From NCBI GenBank assembly GCA_031002005.1, contig JARYHS010008074.1, positions 175,484,494 to 175,548,493 of the forward strand: a DNA stretch of 64,000 bases, in the 5' to 3' direction. The notes beneath the pieces were generated by a model. That model was not told where the DNA came from and did not search any database. It saw only the letters and a list, made by a program, of their open reading frames with translations. A program made the translations under genes and the position numbers. The number at the start of each line of letters is the position of its first letter. Position 1 is the first letter of the stretch. Of this stretch, positions 24,891 through 36,049 are shown piece by piece. Origin of the DNA: Vandiemenella viatica (Eukaryota; Arthropoda; Insecta; Orthoptera; Morabidae).

Positions 24891-25315
24891 ATGATTGGGT
24901 GAGCCTATACTAGCCTTTCCATACCAAATGTCAACGTCTCATTCACATGGTGCACCCTGCTTGCACGGACGAGGCTCTGGTGACTGAATGATTCCCGGGA
25001 TAAGGAGTCACCCACTGCTTGCCAACAGCCTCCGAAAGGAGGGCGAAAGAAAGGGGAGTGGTTTAGGGCACCCCCTTGCCCTTGGGGTTGGAAACAGCCT
25101 CTAAAGGTGGATGAATCAGAAATGATCAACGGCATGGGGATGCAGAAGGCAACGGGAAACCACTGCATTAAAGACCCAAAGGGTATCCCGAGGAAATGTA
25201 ATCCTCTCAAATTACATTTATCATGATGGCTTCTTCCTCGGTAAAATATTCCGGTTGTAAAATAGTCCCCCAATCGGATCTCCGGATGCGGATTGCTTAG
25301 GATAGAGTCATCAGA

Positions 25316-26294
25316 ATGGATAGAAACATTCTACGAGTCGGAACGTGGAATGTTAGAATTTTGAATAAGGCATGTATGTTCGAAAACCTAAAAAGGGAGA
25401 TGGAACAACTTAAGATAGATGTTGTTGGGATTATCGAAATTAAATGGTAGGACACACATGATTTCTGGTCTGGGGAACACAGGATAATTAGCACATAAGC
25501 TGTCAATGGAGTCACTGGTGTAGGACCTGTAATTAAAAAGAGCGTAGGGAAACGGGTGAGTTTTTATGAACAATTTAGTGATAGTATTATTTTGATGAGG
25601 TTAGAAACTAAGCTCCTCGACTACCACATTAGTATAAGTGTATATGCCAACGTTACAGGAATATGACGAAGAAACAGAGAAAATATATGCCAAAATTGAA
25701 GAATTAATCCAATATGTGAAGGGGGAGGAAAATCTAATGTAATCAAGGGTGATTGGTATGCGATAGTGGGAGAAGGAAAAGAGGGGGATACTGTAGGAAG
25801 ATTTGGTCTAGGAAAAAGAAATGACCGAGGAAGCAGGTTGTTAGAATTTTGTGAAAGATATAAGCTAGTAGTGGCAAACACACTGTTTAAGAACCATGCA
25901 AGAAGAATATACACCTGGATACGTCCTGGGGATACAGGCAGATATCAGCTTGATTATATCATTGTCAAACAGAGATTCATGAATGAAAAGCGTACCCAGG
26001 TGAAGACATAGACTCTGACCATAATTTGATTGTAATGAAGTACAGTCTGAAATTCAAGCGAATACGGAAGCAGTATAAGCAGAAAAGACTGGAAGTGAAT
26101 AAACTGAAACAATCTAGAACGGGAGAAAAATTTGCAGAAATGGTAGACTTAGTTCTAAGAAGTAACTCTGAAAGGAGCTCAACCGAGGACGAATTGAATT
26201 TATTAAAGACGGAAATAATTAAAACTGGTAAAGAAATATTAGGCTTTATGGAACAAGCTGCCCAAAAACCTTGGATCACAAAAGAAATTTTGTA
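25316..26294 (+). pseudogene. RTE-like AP endonuclease domain (broken)
   Basis: The start ATGGATAGAAACATTCTACG gives LRVGTWNVRILNKA, the conserved N-terminal GTWNVR block, then LKIDVVGIIEIKW and a stop at 25448. Further on, 25750-26011 encodes GDWYAIVGEGKEG, the catalytic DW region with N replaced by Y, then RFGLGKRNDRG and YTWIRPGDTGRYQLDYI. A frameshift leads to IDSDHNLIVMKYSLKFKR, carrying the SDH catalytic motif, which runs to 26294. In the family this enzyme nicks target DNA to prime reverse transcription. Stops, at least two frameshifts and the changed catalytic neighbourhood make it non-functional. Confidence 0.85.
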
Positions 26295-26442
26295 ACTGAT
26301 GGATCAGAGGAGAAGGTACAAAAATGCTCAGGATGAAGCATGAAGAGAACAATACAGGCAATTTAGAAATAAAATAAACAGGAAATGCAAAAAAGCAAAA
26401 GACTAATGGCTAGAAGAAAAGTGTGAAGAAGTAGAAAAGGAA

Positions 26443-28025
26443 ATGGTTGTAGGTATAGTAGATGTTGCATATAGGAAGATCAAACAGAATTTTGGAGAAA
26501 TGAAGAAAAGCGGTGTGAACATTAAAGCTGCCGGAGGGAAACCCCTTTTAAGCTCAGACGGTAGAGCTAACAAATGGAAGGAGAACATTGAGAAACTGTA
26601 TAATGGGGATGACTTGAACAATAGCGTAATGGAAAAGGAAGGCGATGTCGACATTGATACCTTAGGAAATCCTGTTTTCAGGACAGAATTTAATAAAGCT
26701 CTGAATGACTTGAAAGCAAATAAGGCAGTTGGAATTGGTGAGATCCCTTCAGAACTTCTTAAATCTATAGAAGAGGAAGGAATCGAAAGATTATTCAAGC
26801 TGATATCAAAAAGTTATGAAACAGGAGAAATTCTAACTGATTTTAATAAAAATATCATCTTCACACTTCCGAAGAAAGCAAAAGCCGACAAATGTGAGAA
26901 TTATCGCACCGTTAGTCTAACATCACATGCTTCAAAATTACTGACCAGACTAATATACAGAAGAATTGAATGTTAGTTGAAGAGATAGTAGGTGAAGATC
27001 AGTTTGGGTTTAGGAAAAATCGCGGTACAGGGGAAGCAATTTTGGTTTTAAGATTAATATTTGAAGCGGGGATCAAGAAAAACAAAGATACTTTTATGGC
27101 AGTTGTTGATTTAGAAAAAGCTTTTGATAATGTTGGTTGGGACAAGATGTTCAAATTTCTTTAAAAAAAGTCTGGTCTAAAGTATCTTGATAGAAGGATA
27201 CTATAAGAATCAAGTGGCTGAAATAAAAGTAGAGAATCATGAAAGACAAGCATCAGTTAGAAAGGGTGTGAGACAAAGTTGAAGTCTATCCCGTTAATAT
27301 TCAACTTGTAGGTGGAGGAAGCAATAAAGAAAGTTAAAGAAAAAATTTCCATGTGGCATAAGTGTTCAGAGAGAAAAAATTAGTATGCTACGATTTGCTG
27401 ATGACATTGTCTTGTTAGCAGAAAGGGCTGAGGATATTCAGAAATTACTGAATGGCATGAAGAAAATACCGAAGGAAGATTTCGGACTGAATATAAATCA
27501 AAGCAAGATTAAAGTGAGGAATTTTAGTTGAAATGATACGAATACTTGTATAATAAATTAGCAGTACCTAAAAGAGTCTAATGAAAAAGATAAATCCTTT
27601 AGTTTCTAACATTGATCTAGGAATTAGAAAAAAACTCTTTGTGTGGAACGGTATCGTAACATGGACTTTAGGAATACCGGAAAGAAAGAAAATTGAAGCA
27701 TTTGAAATGTGGTGCTACAGAAGAAGGCTGAAAATTAAGTGGACAGACAATGTACGAAATGAACGTGTTTTGGAAATGATGGTTGAGGAAAGAAGTTTGT
27801 GGAAGAAACTTACAGAAACAAGGATAGGCTGGTGGGTCATATTTTGAGAAATGCTGGATTGGTTAATTTGCTGGTGGAGGGAACAGTCAAAGGTAAGAAC
27901 TGTAGAGGAAGACAGAGATTAGAATATATGAAGCAAATAATTGAGGACGTGGGTTGTAAGGGATATGTAGAGATGAAGAGATTAGCAAAACATAGTATTG
28001 GATGGAGGATTGCATTAAGCCAGTC
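26443..28025 (+). pseudogene. RTE-like reverse transcriptase and C-terminal domain (broken)
   Basis: Palm and finger motifs appear in order. GEIPSELLKS and IIFTLPKKAKADKCENYR lead to VSLTSHASKLLTRLI at about 26.7-26.97 kb. After a stop comes EDQFGFRKNRGTGEA, then VVDLEKAFDNVGWDKMF, holding the first catalytic Asp. Next are a worn GVRQ(S) block, and MLRFADDIVLLAERAED at about 27385-27435, where the FADD box with the two catalytic aspartates is intact. The thumb and linker between 27.53 and 27.60 kb are shortened. The end encodes ERKKIEAFEMWCYRRRLKIK, LVGHILRNAGLVNLLVEGTV and CRGRQRLEYMKQIIEDVG. Several stops and frameshifts rule out activity. Confidence 0.88.
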
Positions 28026-28042
28026 GAAAAACTCAAGACACC

Positions 28043-28068
<26 letters not shown>

Positions 28069-28073
<5 letters not shown>

Positions 28074-29318
28074 GAAATAACCACAACTATTGAAATAGTT
28101 ATGGCAAAATAGGTTTCGAATATTTGGAACCAGGTGATAAAAAATCAGTAATAAGGGTTAATAAAGTTCTTAAATAAAGAACCTGTTAACGTTAGTTAAG
28201 AATTAACTAATGTGTACACAAAAATTTTTGGCAAACACACAGCCATATTACTGTAACAGGCTTTGAAATATAGACTTGGTTCTATATTTCGTCATTTTGT
28301 GACATCTCAATAGAATATATTATGTCATGATAGTCTCCAATCCGAATACTTGTTGGACCCTGCCAGACGAGGTGTATTAAAACTGATTTCAAAGGCAGGA
28401 TGGTGCATTTCTTTCCTGTGTTTATGTGTTGATGTATGGTTGTAAATGACCGTGTTGATTGTTACATGTGTGTTGTGTGTATATGAAGACTGAAAAAAAG
28501 GAGGAGATGTCTTTTCCGGTCCATTCGTTCACCTATTGTTACCACGTTTGGAATAGTCGTAGGCACAATGTATGTCAGCTGTTGGCTAAATTTTTCCGGT
28601 ATCACAAATTTTAATGTTGAACGAGCACAACGTAATCTTATAAGTATGCTAGCAGTCTATCTCTAACTTCGCTACTGTGTAATGTTACCAATAAAAAAAA
28701 TATTGAAAAATCCATTGTTTATGCGACGTTTGTATTCAAATTAATCAGTGAATAAAATCATTTCAATATATTTTAGCTTATATGTTGGTTTAAAATTATT
28801 TATGACGTGTTTTGAGGGTAATGGGACGCTGCAGAAACTTCGTAGAGAAAATAAACTGAAAAAAGGAAGTGAAATACTATAAATTGAATAATGCCAAAAT
28901 ATTACTCTTTCTGGTGTGGTAATCCTGAGAAATGTCATTCTTATAATTTTGTAAATATGTTGACTTACATAAAATTTAAGATATTTCTATTCATGATTGC
29001 AAAGAAGTTGTCAGCAACAAAAGTTTAAAAGCTTAGGAGACACCATGACTCCAGACATGTGATATTTTAGGATGAAATCAGTTAAGGATTAGCTTATCAT
29101 GATCCCGACTGACATTCAAAAACATTCGTAATGTAGTAATCGCATTCAAGAGTGGAAATATCAAGGAGTTTACGTATGGTACAAACAAAGCACTGGGAGA
29201 GGAATTTGTGTCAAACAAAACAAAAACCAAGTCAAAGCTCATTAGTGTTTCAAGAATGGTAACAGAAACAGGAAATCTAATATGAAAATCGGAGTACATT
29301 TGGAAGAAGAAACGTATC
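28069..29318. other. Unassigned DNA
   Basis: This is AT-rich with no supported gene or repeat. Confidence 0.45.
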
Positions 29319-29319
29319 T

Positions 29320-29548
29320 ACCGAGAGTGGTGAGTGAGCAGTAACGTTATGGCCACGCATTCGAGTTGGCACAAGTTCGGATTCCATTCCGGCCATCCAG
29401 ATTTCGGTTTACCATAGTTTCGCAAAATCACTCAAGGCGAATGTCCTGAATGGTTCTCTCATAAGGCTACTGGAATATTTCTTCATGTTCCTTCCTCGAA
29501 TTACATACCACCTCTAATGACATCTAAGTCAACGGGGGTAAAGCCATT
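29320..29548 (+). repeat. tRNA-derived SINE, old copy
   Basis: ACCGAGAGTGGTGAGTGAGC, a worn B box (GTTCGGATTCC), CCATCCAGATTTCGGTTTACC and AAAATCACTCAAGGCGAATG are followed by a changed core. It ends CACCTCTAATGACATCTAAG and GGGGTAAAGCCA. The tail stem has decayed (CACCTC against GGGGGT). Confidence 0.85.
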
Positions 29549-30405
29549 TAAATAATGTTTCTTATGAAGCTAAGGAACAATCGGTGGTTAAGATTTATTT
29601 AAAAAGAAATCTTTTAGTTTTGATACATTAGCATAAGACTTTAAATTTTCAGAAAATATGTGTGAGTAGATAATTATGGAAATGAATCTTGCACTTTGAA
29701 ATACTGAACAGAAAAAAATGAAGCTTTTGATGCTAAGAATTAAGTATACAGACAAAAAACGAAATAAACCGATTCTGGAAATGATTTTTTTTTATAATTC
29801 TCAAAGAATCACCTCTTAAAGTTCCGTAGATGTAATATTCATATGCTATGCGGCAGGAAGCCCGAGAACATTTCTTCTTTATAATTTTTTTCCGATAAAA
29901 CCTACTAGAACCACGTGTCAAGTTCAATTCTTCATCCTTTTTATTGCTTTTTCTTCCGTTCAATCCAATATTTTTTCATCATTTCACTGTGTTCCTGCCT
30001 TCTCTCCTCAGAACACTTCGGAGTAGATTTCTTTCCTCTTCATACGTAATACCTTCTTTCTAAGATCTCTCGTTCCATAATTTCCTCCTATCTTATTTCT
30101 TTCCGAATCTTTCTTCTTGAACCCAGCTGTTTGATGATATTTTTCTTCAAAGGTGGTTTAATATCCCTTTTCTTAATCTGTTATCATTTATTCTATAGAC
30201 AAGTCTAAAAGAAATCACTCTCCTTTTTCTTATTGATTCTGTTATATTTTCTATGTTCATTTCCTTCTTAATTCCGAGAACATTTCATTTATTAACAATT
30301 ACTTTATGTGGAGCAGATGTTTTGAAGGTACAACTGTAGACCTAAAACATCTGGATATGTGTAGCATTAATCTTAGATTTGTAATGGACGTGTCAACTTT
30401 GTCCT
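29549..30405. other. Unassigned AT-rich DNA
   Basis: A T/C-rich stretch (about 29.93-30.2 kb) contains no gene that I recognise. Confidence 0.4.
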
Positions 30406-30409
30406 GGCT

Positions 30410-30860
30410 GTAAGGAGTACGCAGAGGCCAGCTGAGCTCAGCGGGCGAGTCCGGCGTGTAGGGGCCGCTGCGGTCGTGTTTGCCGTGGTCACCAGTGCGC
30501 ATGCGCCGGCGGTGGCGGACGCCAGCGGTGTCCAATAACGCGGAGACAAACAGCCGGGCGCGACTCACCCGGCGGCGTCCGCCGGCGTCTGTTTGCCCAG
30601 AGCCGCCGCCGCCATTGTCGCTGCCAAAACAGCCGCACGCTTTGTCGCCCACATAATATTAGACGGCAGCCGCATATTGCCTGCCGTCCTACAGGCCAAG
30701 GCAAACACCGCCTTTATTCCATTCGTTCCATTTCCGCTCCCGGAGAGCCTGCGGGCGCTCTTTCCCTTTCTCCAACAAATGTGTACCGATGGTTGCGATG
30801 AATCTGGCGACTTATCCAATAATCTGCTGCTGACCTGCTACAGAACTATTTATAGAATTC
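30410..30860. promoter_or_regulatory. Second CpG-rich island, candidate regulatory region
   Basis: From about 30420 to 30760 the DNA becomes GC- and CpG-rich (for example GCGGGCGAGTCCGGCG, CCGGCGGTGGCGGACGCC and GCCGCCGCCGCCATTGTCGC), then returns to AT-rich sequence. It shares short words with the island at 20.5-21.5 kb: a GGCGTC-GC-GGCGTCT pattern, GCCATTGTCGC and GTGTACCGAT. Open frames on both strands overlap each other and none is convincing as protein. It may be a CpG-island promoter, an enhancer, or a copy of a GC-rich repeat shared by both sites. Confidence 0.4.
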
Positions 30861-31759
30861 ATTATGAACCTTTCTTTATATACTTCGTCTTGCTAAATAA
30901 CAACTAATATGATACCACTCCATCATCCTCTAAAATTCAAAAATTGATGTATGTCGCTTTATGCGTTTATTAATAATTTAAACAGGGTCACGTTAAATCC
31001 AAAGCATTTGTCCACTATCGGAGCTGGGAGTGATATTAGGGAAATCTTACAATTCTTTGCAGTCTACTATTTTGAAAACAAAATTGAATGATAAGCGTAA
31101 GTTGTCATTTCTATATCATAAAGGTTATTTATCGCTAGCGATTTCTTTTTGGTTGACACATCTAATATAATTAAAAAAAGTTTCGTTTTTAATTTAATAA
31201 ATCATATTCGGTGCTGTAAAACAAGTAATATAACAGTTTTATTTATTTATTACAATGTTACTGTCTTTTCGTGAATTTATTATTAGATGTTAACTATTAC
31301 TATTTTTACTGTCTTACAGTATTTTATGGCACCGGCAACGATTTGATAAATTGAAACTCATATCAATGGTTTGTTTTAATTGTACTGTTTATAGTAACCA
31401 AAGAAAAGGTAATTTCGAAGGCAATGGCGCAAAATAATGCTTGAATCTCAATTTTTTCACATGTTTCTTAAAATCTAACTCTCTCGGCTACTTAATATTA
31501 TCCTCAATCTGTTAAGATTTCTGTCCGTAGAAGATCTTTTAATTGTATAATATAGGCTATGATGCCCTATTGTCAAAACAATGTCAAACTGTTGTAGAAA
31601 AACAAAAATAAAATGTTCTTAATACTAAGGGAATACTCTATAAAGCTATATAAAGTTCGCCATTAAACAAACATAGTACCCCAACTATGATTGTATCAGA
31701 AAGTAGTCAGAATCAATTGTCGCCCAAAGCGATATTTTTTGAAATAATTTTTTTTATTT
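30861..31759. other. Unassigned AT-rich DNA
   Basis: No gene or named repeat is seen. Confidence 0.45.
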
Positions 31760-31761
31760 TG

Positions 31762-32390
31762 ATCGGTTATACTAGTGATGAAATGTAGCATAAATGATAC
31801 CAATATTAGTAGATTAAATATAAAAATAGGATCAGATGCAATAGGAGAAGTAAGTGAATTCTGTTACTTGAGAAGCAAAATTACAATTGATGGCCGATGC
31901 AGGAATGCTGTTGAAAGCAGAATAGCACTAGCAAAAAGAGCCTTCATGAAAAAGAGAAATCTTTTAGTTTCAAATATTGCTCTAGGAATGGGTGCGACTA
32001 GTGAAACATGGACTCTAGGAATAACGGAAAAAAAGAAAAGTGAAGCATTTGAAATGTGGTGCTACGGAAGAATTCTGGAAATTAAGTGCACAGACAAAGT
32101 AAGAAATGAACGAGTTTTGTAAATGATGGGTGAGGAAAGAAGTTTGTGGAAGAAGCTTAGAGAAAGAAGAGACAGGCTGGTATGTCATATTTTGAGACAT
32201 GATGGATTGGTTAATTTGATGGTGGAGGGAACAGTCGAAGGTAACAAGTGTAGAGGACGACAGAAATTAGAATATATGAAGCAGATAATTGAGTACATTT
32301 GTTGTAAGGGATATGTAGAGATGAAGAGGTTGGCCCAAGATAGGAGGGGATGGAGGAATGCATCAAGCCAGTCGAAAGACTGATTACAGT
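31762..32390 (+). pseudogene. RTE-like LINE, 5'-truncated second copy
   Basis: The copy begins abruptly at about 31770 with VMKCSINDTN-type sequence, downstream of the FADD box. It encodes GEVSEFCYLRSKITIDGRC, SRIALAKRAFMKKRNLLVSN, WTLGITEKKKSEAFEMWCYG, LVCHILRHDGLVNLMVEGTV and CRGRQKLEYMKQII. It ends at ASSQSKD followed by a stop and a weak A-rich tail. It is the same family as the element at 24.9-28.1 kb and keeps linker sequence that the larger copy has lost. One stop (about 32119) and an internal shortening at LGMGATSETW make it inactive. Confidence 0.88.
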
Positions 32391-32733
32391 AAAAAAAGTA
32401 CGATGTGGTAGAAATGCAAACTTATATCACCTGTAAGGCACAATACTACACGTATAAACTGTCAGCCTGGCAGTTTAACTAATCCATAAGCAGAACCCAA
32501 CTAGCCTGAGGCGACAGCATTTACTAGGGGAAGAGTGCCCCTGCTGAATGAGAGGCGAAGGGTGCACGTGCCGTGTTAATCTCGCACTGGCGAATAAGAT
32601 AGCCACGGGCAGCGGAAATGAAGTCAGGGGCGCGACAGGACCGGGAGCCACACTGCAACAAGTCAATCGGGATTTGTAAGGAATTCCACATATCAGGACG
32701 AGGCCTCAAATTTGGATTTATAACTGCCCAAAA
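32391..32733. other. Unassigned, moderately GC-rich DNA
   Basis: From about 32465 to 32700 the base composition is more GC-rich than its surroundings (AGAACCCAACTAGCCTGAGG, GGGCAGCGGAAATGAAG). I see no open frame of interest. It may be an unrecognised repeat. Confidence 0.35.
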
Positions 32734-32745
32734 CTATAAGTGGTA

Positions 32746-32912
32746 TGATGTTTGAAGATCTCTCGGGCGTGCAGCCGGGTCATTTGGTCGTAAATGTACG
32801 AATTTTCGATGGCGTACCGTGCCATCATGATCATGGCACGGTACGCCATCGAAAATTCGTACATTTACGACCAAATGACCCGGCTGCACGCCCGAGAGAT
32901 CTTCAAACATCA
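32746..32912. repeat. Perfect inverted repeat, 80-bp arms, 7-nt loop
   Basis: The left arm 32746-32825 is the exact reverse complement of the right arm 32833-32912, and only CATGATC lies between them. The arms are GC-richer than the surroundings. The structure sits between two copies of the 13-mer TATAAGTGGTATG (32735-32747 and 32940-32952). Reading rightwards from the loop, each arm stays open and gives MARYAIENSYIYD then QMTRLHAREIFKH. On the plus strand this frame runs from 32827 to a stop at 32958 (43 codons). Real foldback DNA and a chimeric assembly are both possible. Confidence 0.95.
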
Positions 32913-33067
32913 GATCCGCCGGGAAAACTTACGATTACATATAAGTGGTATGTACTAATCACAAGTAAATAAAGCAGTTTCTCTTTCTTGTAAGAATATA
33001 GACTTATACATTACATAACATTGTTTATTAAAAACGTATCAGGTTTTACTATTAAGAGGAGGAACAA

Positions 33068-33152
33068 CGGTCTGGTAGCTCTGTGGTGAGGGAGCTTGCT
33101 TTCAAAATGGTCACTGCTCGTGTCACGGGTTTGATTCCCAGCTTCGAGTCCC
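33068..33152 (+). repeat. tRNA-like sequence, possible SINE head
   Basis: GGTCTGGTAGCTCTGTGGTG matches an A box (TAGCTCTGTGG), and about 50 bases on ACGGGTTTGATTCCCAGC matches a B box. The acceptor arm does not close well and another GAGTCCC string follows, so a tRNA-derived repeat is more likely than a gene. Confidence 0.5.
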
Positions 33153-33225
33153 GGCAGGTGCAGGAATTTTGAGAGTTGTATTTGATCATAAGAGCTACGT
33201 GAGGACAATCCCCCATAGGGTCCAC

Positions 33226-33476
33226 TGTAGGATTAACAGCAAAATTCATGGTAAACAAAGGCTTAACGTGGTCCTAGTTGGTCCCATATGTAGGGCTAAC
33301 AGCAAAATTCAAGGCAAACAAGGGCTTAACGTGGTCCTACTTGGTTCCCTTTGTAGGGTTAACAGCAAAATTCAAGGTAAACAAAGGCTTAATTCGGTCC
33401 TAGTTGGTCCCCTCTGTAGGGCTAACAGCAAAATTCAGGGTAAGCAAAGGATTAACTCGGTCTTAGTTGGCCCAAA
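33226..33476 (+). repeat. 63-bp tandem repeat, four copies, open in one frame
   Basis: Units start with TGTAGG at 33226, 33289, 33352 and 33415, exactly 63 bp apart; the last is slightly short. A frame at 33169-33522 (117 codons) passes through all four and gives a 21-residue repeat of the type NSKIQGKQRLNSVLVGPLC. Because 63 is divisible by three, one open unit keeps the whole array open, so the frame is not by itself evidence of a gene. Confidence 0.9.
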
Positions 33477-33529
33477 TGAACATACTTACATACATATATT
33501 AGGAGAAGACGTTTTCCTGTAAATAAAAG

Positions 33530-34600
33530 TCCACAGTCGCCTTTAGGCGGATACCTTGACATTTTATTTGAATTAGTGGATTTTCTCTTTGTCTTTCTGT
33601 GTGCAGCCTACAAGATTATGCACTGACTCATTCTTTAGTCTCTCCATGCCATCTGTATGTTCTTGTCTATTGCTTCTCAGAAACGTATACGATTAATTTT
33701 ACTGCAACCATTGAAATGTGCAAGTAAGATTAACCAGTTTATAAATCTAGCAAGCAGAAAAGTAAAGCAAATAATCGACTTCGGTTACAACCTACAAATA
33801 TCAAATGGAAGGTCATTTTATTGCCAGATATAACAAGATGTTAGGATGTACCAGGCCACATAATATGACTACACAAGCAGCTTGGTCGTGGGGATTCAGA
33901 CTTTATACGGGTTTCGTAGGAACTTCAATTTGGTATCTATATTAAATGAACGCTTATTTTTTATTTATATATTTTTTGCTTTTGTTTCATAGATGCTTGC
34001 TGCGAAAGGACATCTGGGATATGGAACTTGTCCTGGTTAATATATATACATACAAGATTAATAACTGTCATAAACAAACATTATTTTTCCAACTAAATTA
34101 TGCAAAAGGCATAAATAATTCTTTTGTTCAAATTCCTGGGGGGAATAGGAGTTTCCCATAAGATAATTCCTTCTTTTTTTCATTAAAAACATTATTATCG
34201 TCTATAAGCAGTTCTATATGTTTGGAAGTTTACTAAACAGATGTGTCCCAGAATAATTAAGTACCCTTTATAGTCTAGACAATATTTTATATTTTGTAAA
34301 ACTTATTTTTGTTTCCTGCATTGAAATTATGCATTTTTGAATTTGATGTAAACAAGTTGAAATGTTCTATAACAGAGTACATGAGATAATATATATACTG
34401 GCAATTCATTTTACGAATATTTATCATCTTAAGGAAGGAATTTTATACTCTTTGTTTCCAAGATTGTGTTGTCTTTTATAATTTATATGTGAATCTAGTT
34501 GCTCATTTTTTTTTTTTTTTTTGTGTTAAGCCTAATGTAATGGTTTTTTTTTCCAATATCACCATAAACCAGTCTGATTTTTTTACTGAGTATTCCATTT
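33530..34600. other. Unassigned AT-rich DNA
   Basis: No gene or named repeat is seen. Confidence 0.45.
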
Positions 34601-34604
34601 ACAC

Positions 34605-34856
34605 ATTTGTATTTAATTGATGATTATTGTTTTTTTTCCCTTCTTTGTACGGGCATCTGCAAATAAAACATTCAGCTTTTTCGGATAAGTTTCAAGGAAT
34701 ATCACAGACATATAGTAAAAACAGAAGTCTTGTCGAATGCCATGTTAAATTTTCTTCTGGTGTGATTATGTATGTTTACTGATTTAGTGATTTAAGAATA
34801 AAAAAGGGAGACTTTTTGCATTCAGGTTTCCATATATGAATTAAATAAAAAACATT
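34605..34856 (+). repeat. Direct duplication, unit 1
   Basis: This segment runs from TTGTATTTAATTGATGATTA to GAATTAAATAA and shares long blocks with 35036-35290: GTACGGGCATCTGCAAATAA, TTTTCGGATAAGTTTCAAGG and GGGAGACTTTTTGCATTCAG. Confidence 0.9.
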
Positions 34857-34865
34857 TAAAAAAAC

Positions 34866-35020
34866 TTAACTTAGTCCGCAACCAGAAGGTTGGTTGGATC
34901 CTCCCAAAGGAGGCATACTAAGCGATTGTGTCAGAGGTAGGACGGCCAGTTCCTTTCCTCTGGGACCTACAGTTTAACGTGTAATCCGAACCACGGAGCG
35001 ACCTGGCGTAGCTCATATGA
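34866..35020 (+). repeat. Dispersed repeat family C, copy 2
   Basis: CAGTTCCTTTCCTCTGGGAC, CTACAGTTTAACGTGTAATC, CGAACCACGGAG and AGCTCATATGAG correspond to the copy at 16.3-16.4 kb. It lies exactly between the two units of the direct duplication. Confidence 0.6.
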
Positions 35021-35035
35021 GTTGTGTTTGATCAT

Positions 35036-35290
35036 ATTGTATTTAACTGAAGATTACTGGTTTTTTTTTTTTCATTCGTGGTACGGGCATCTGCAAATAA
35101 AACATTCAGTATTTTCGGATAAGTTTCAAGGAATATCACAGATACATAGAATAAACAGAAGATGTACTAGCACAGAGTCTTGTGAAATGCAATGTTTAAT
35201 TTTCTCCTAGTGTGATTAAGTATGTTTACTGATTTAAGAATAAAAAGGGAGACTTTTTGCATTCAGCTTTCCATGTATGAATTAAATCAT
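35036..35290 (+). repeat. Direct duplication, unit 2
   Basis: This is the second copy of the 250-bp unit. It carries a 14-base insertion (about ATGTACTAGCACAG) relative to unit 1 and lacks a short repeated TTAGTGA. Confidence 0.9.
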
Positions 35291-36049
35291 TTACCTGAAG
35301 TACCATGCATAACAACCTTGAGTAATGCACTTTGCAGGGTCTTAAAAAATTCTTGTAGGGAACATTTTATTATTCAGTTCTTCAAAAATATTATTTAAAA
35401 ACTAATATATAGCCATTTGTGTGGATGATCGATTTCAAAATCAAAGCTATGAAATAGTAAGAATATAATATTTAACATGTTCTATTACTTTACGATACAT
35501 AACTTTTTCAATTTTTGTTTTTGTTTTGTTTATTAGAATCCTGAACGTAAAGAAATGAGACGGTACTTATTTATACATTTAACGTTTTAACATTTCACTT
35601 CTTCCTCTTTAAATATTGATTTTAATACTGCATGTTTTAGTTTATTTGAAAACACAACCTTGCATTAAGAATTTAAACAGATATGGGCAAGTACGTGACT
35701 TATACAATCGCATCATCTTTTCAGTAATTTACTTGAAATGTTTTCGTTGCTATGAGAAATTTTAATTGTTTCATGAGTTGACATATTTCTGAGGCTTTTA
35801 CTGATGATAATTGCATCTTCACAAATCTATTCGAGAAAAAAGTCTGAAGCCACTTTAGGGCACTGTGTGTGAAATCTTTTTCTATACCAAAATTTATCTG
35901 AAATTGAAGCAAAATATTTCTTAAACATTTTATAGAGTTCCTCTGTTTCACTATGCACAAATACAAATTAATCTGATGAATCATTTAAGTATCAGTAATG
36001 ACAACAAATTCTCTTTCATTCAATGGTGGCTTGCAACTCCACGTTATTA

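Larger units (their letters stand above)
24895..28068 (+). mobile_element. RTE-like non-LTR retrotransposon, nearly full length, inactive
   Basis: The order is a GC-richer leader (24.90-25.31 kb, with GGGAAACCACTGCATTAAAG), an endonuclease region, a reverse transcriptase region, then a 3' end closing in a 27-base A-run at 28042-28068. The ORF is broken by stops and frameshifts throughout, and part of the region after the catalytic box is missing. The endonuclease motifs resemble the RTE/BovB group, whose copies are often mislabelled craniofacial development protein 2. I did not find a target duplication. This is the longest element in the window, and a 5'-truncated relative lies 3.7 kb downstream. 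Confidence 0.85.

Noticed and set aside
26403..26798. 131-codon minus frame opposite the RTE-like RT
   Set aside because: Antisense shadow of the reverse transcriptase region.
30299..30907. Overlapping frames on both strands in the second CpG island
   Set aside because: Same reason: composition-driven open frames without a recognisable domain.
33226..33476. CRISPR-like array
   Set aside because: Units are contiguous with no unique spacers, and the host is a eukaryote.
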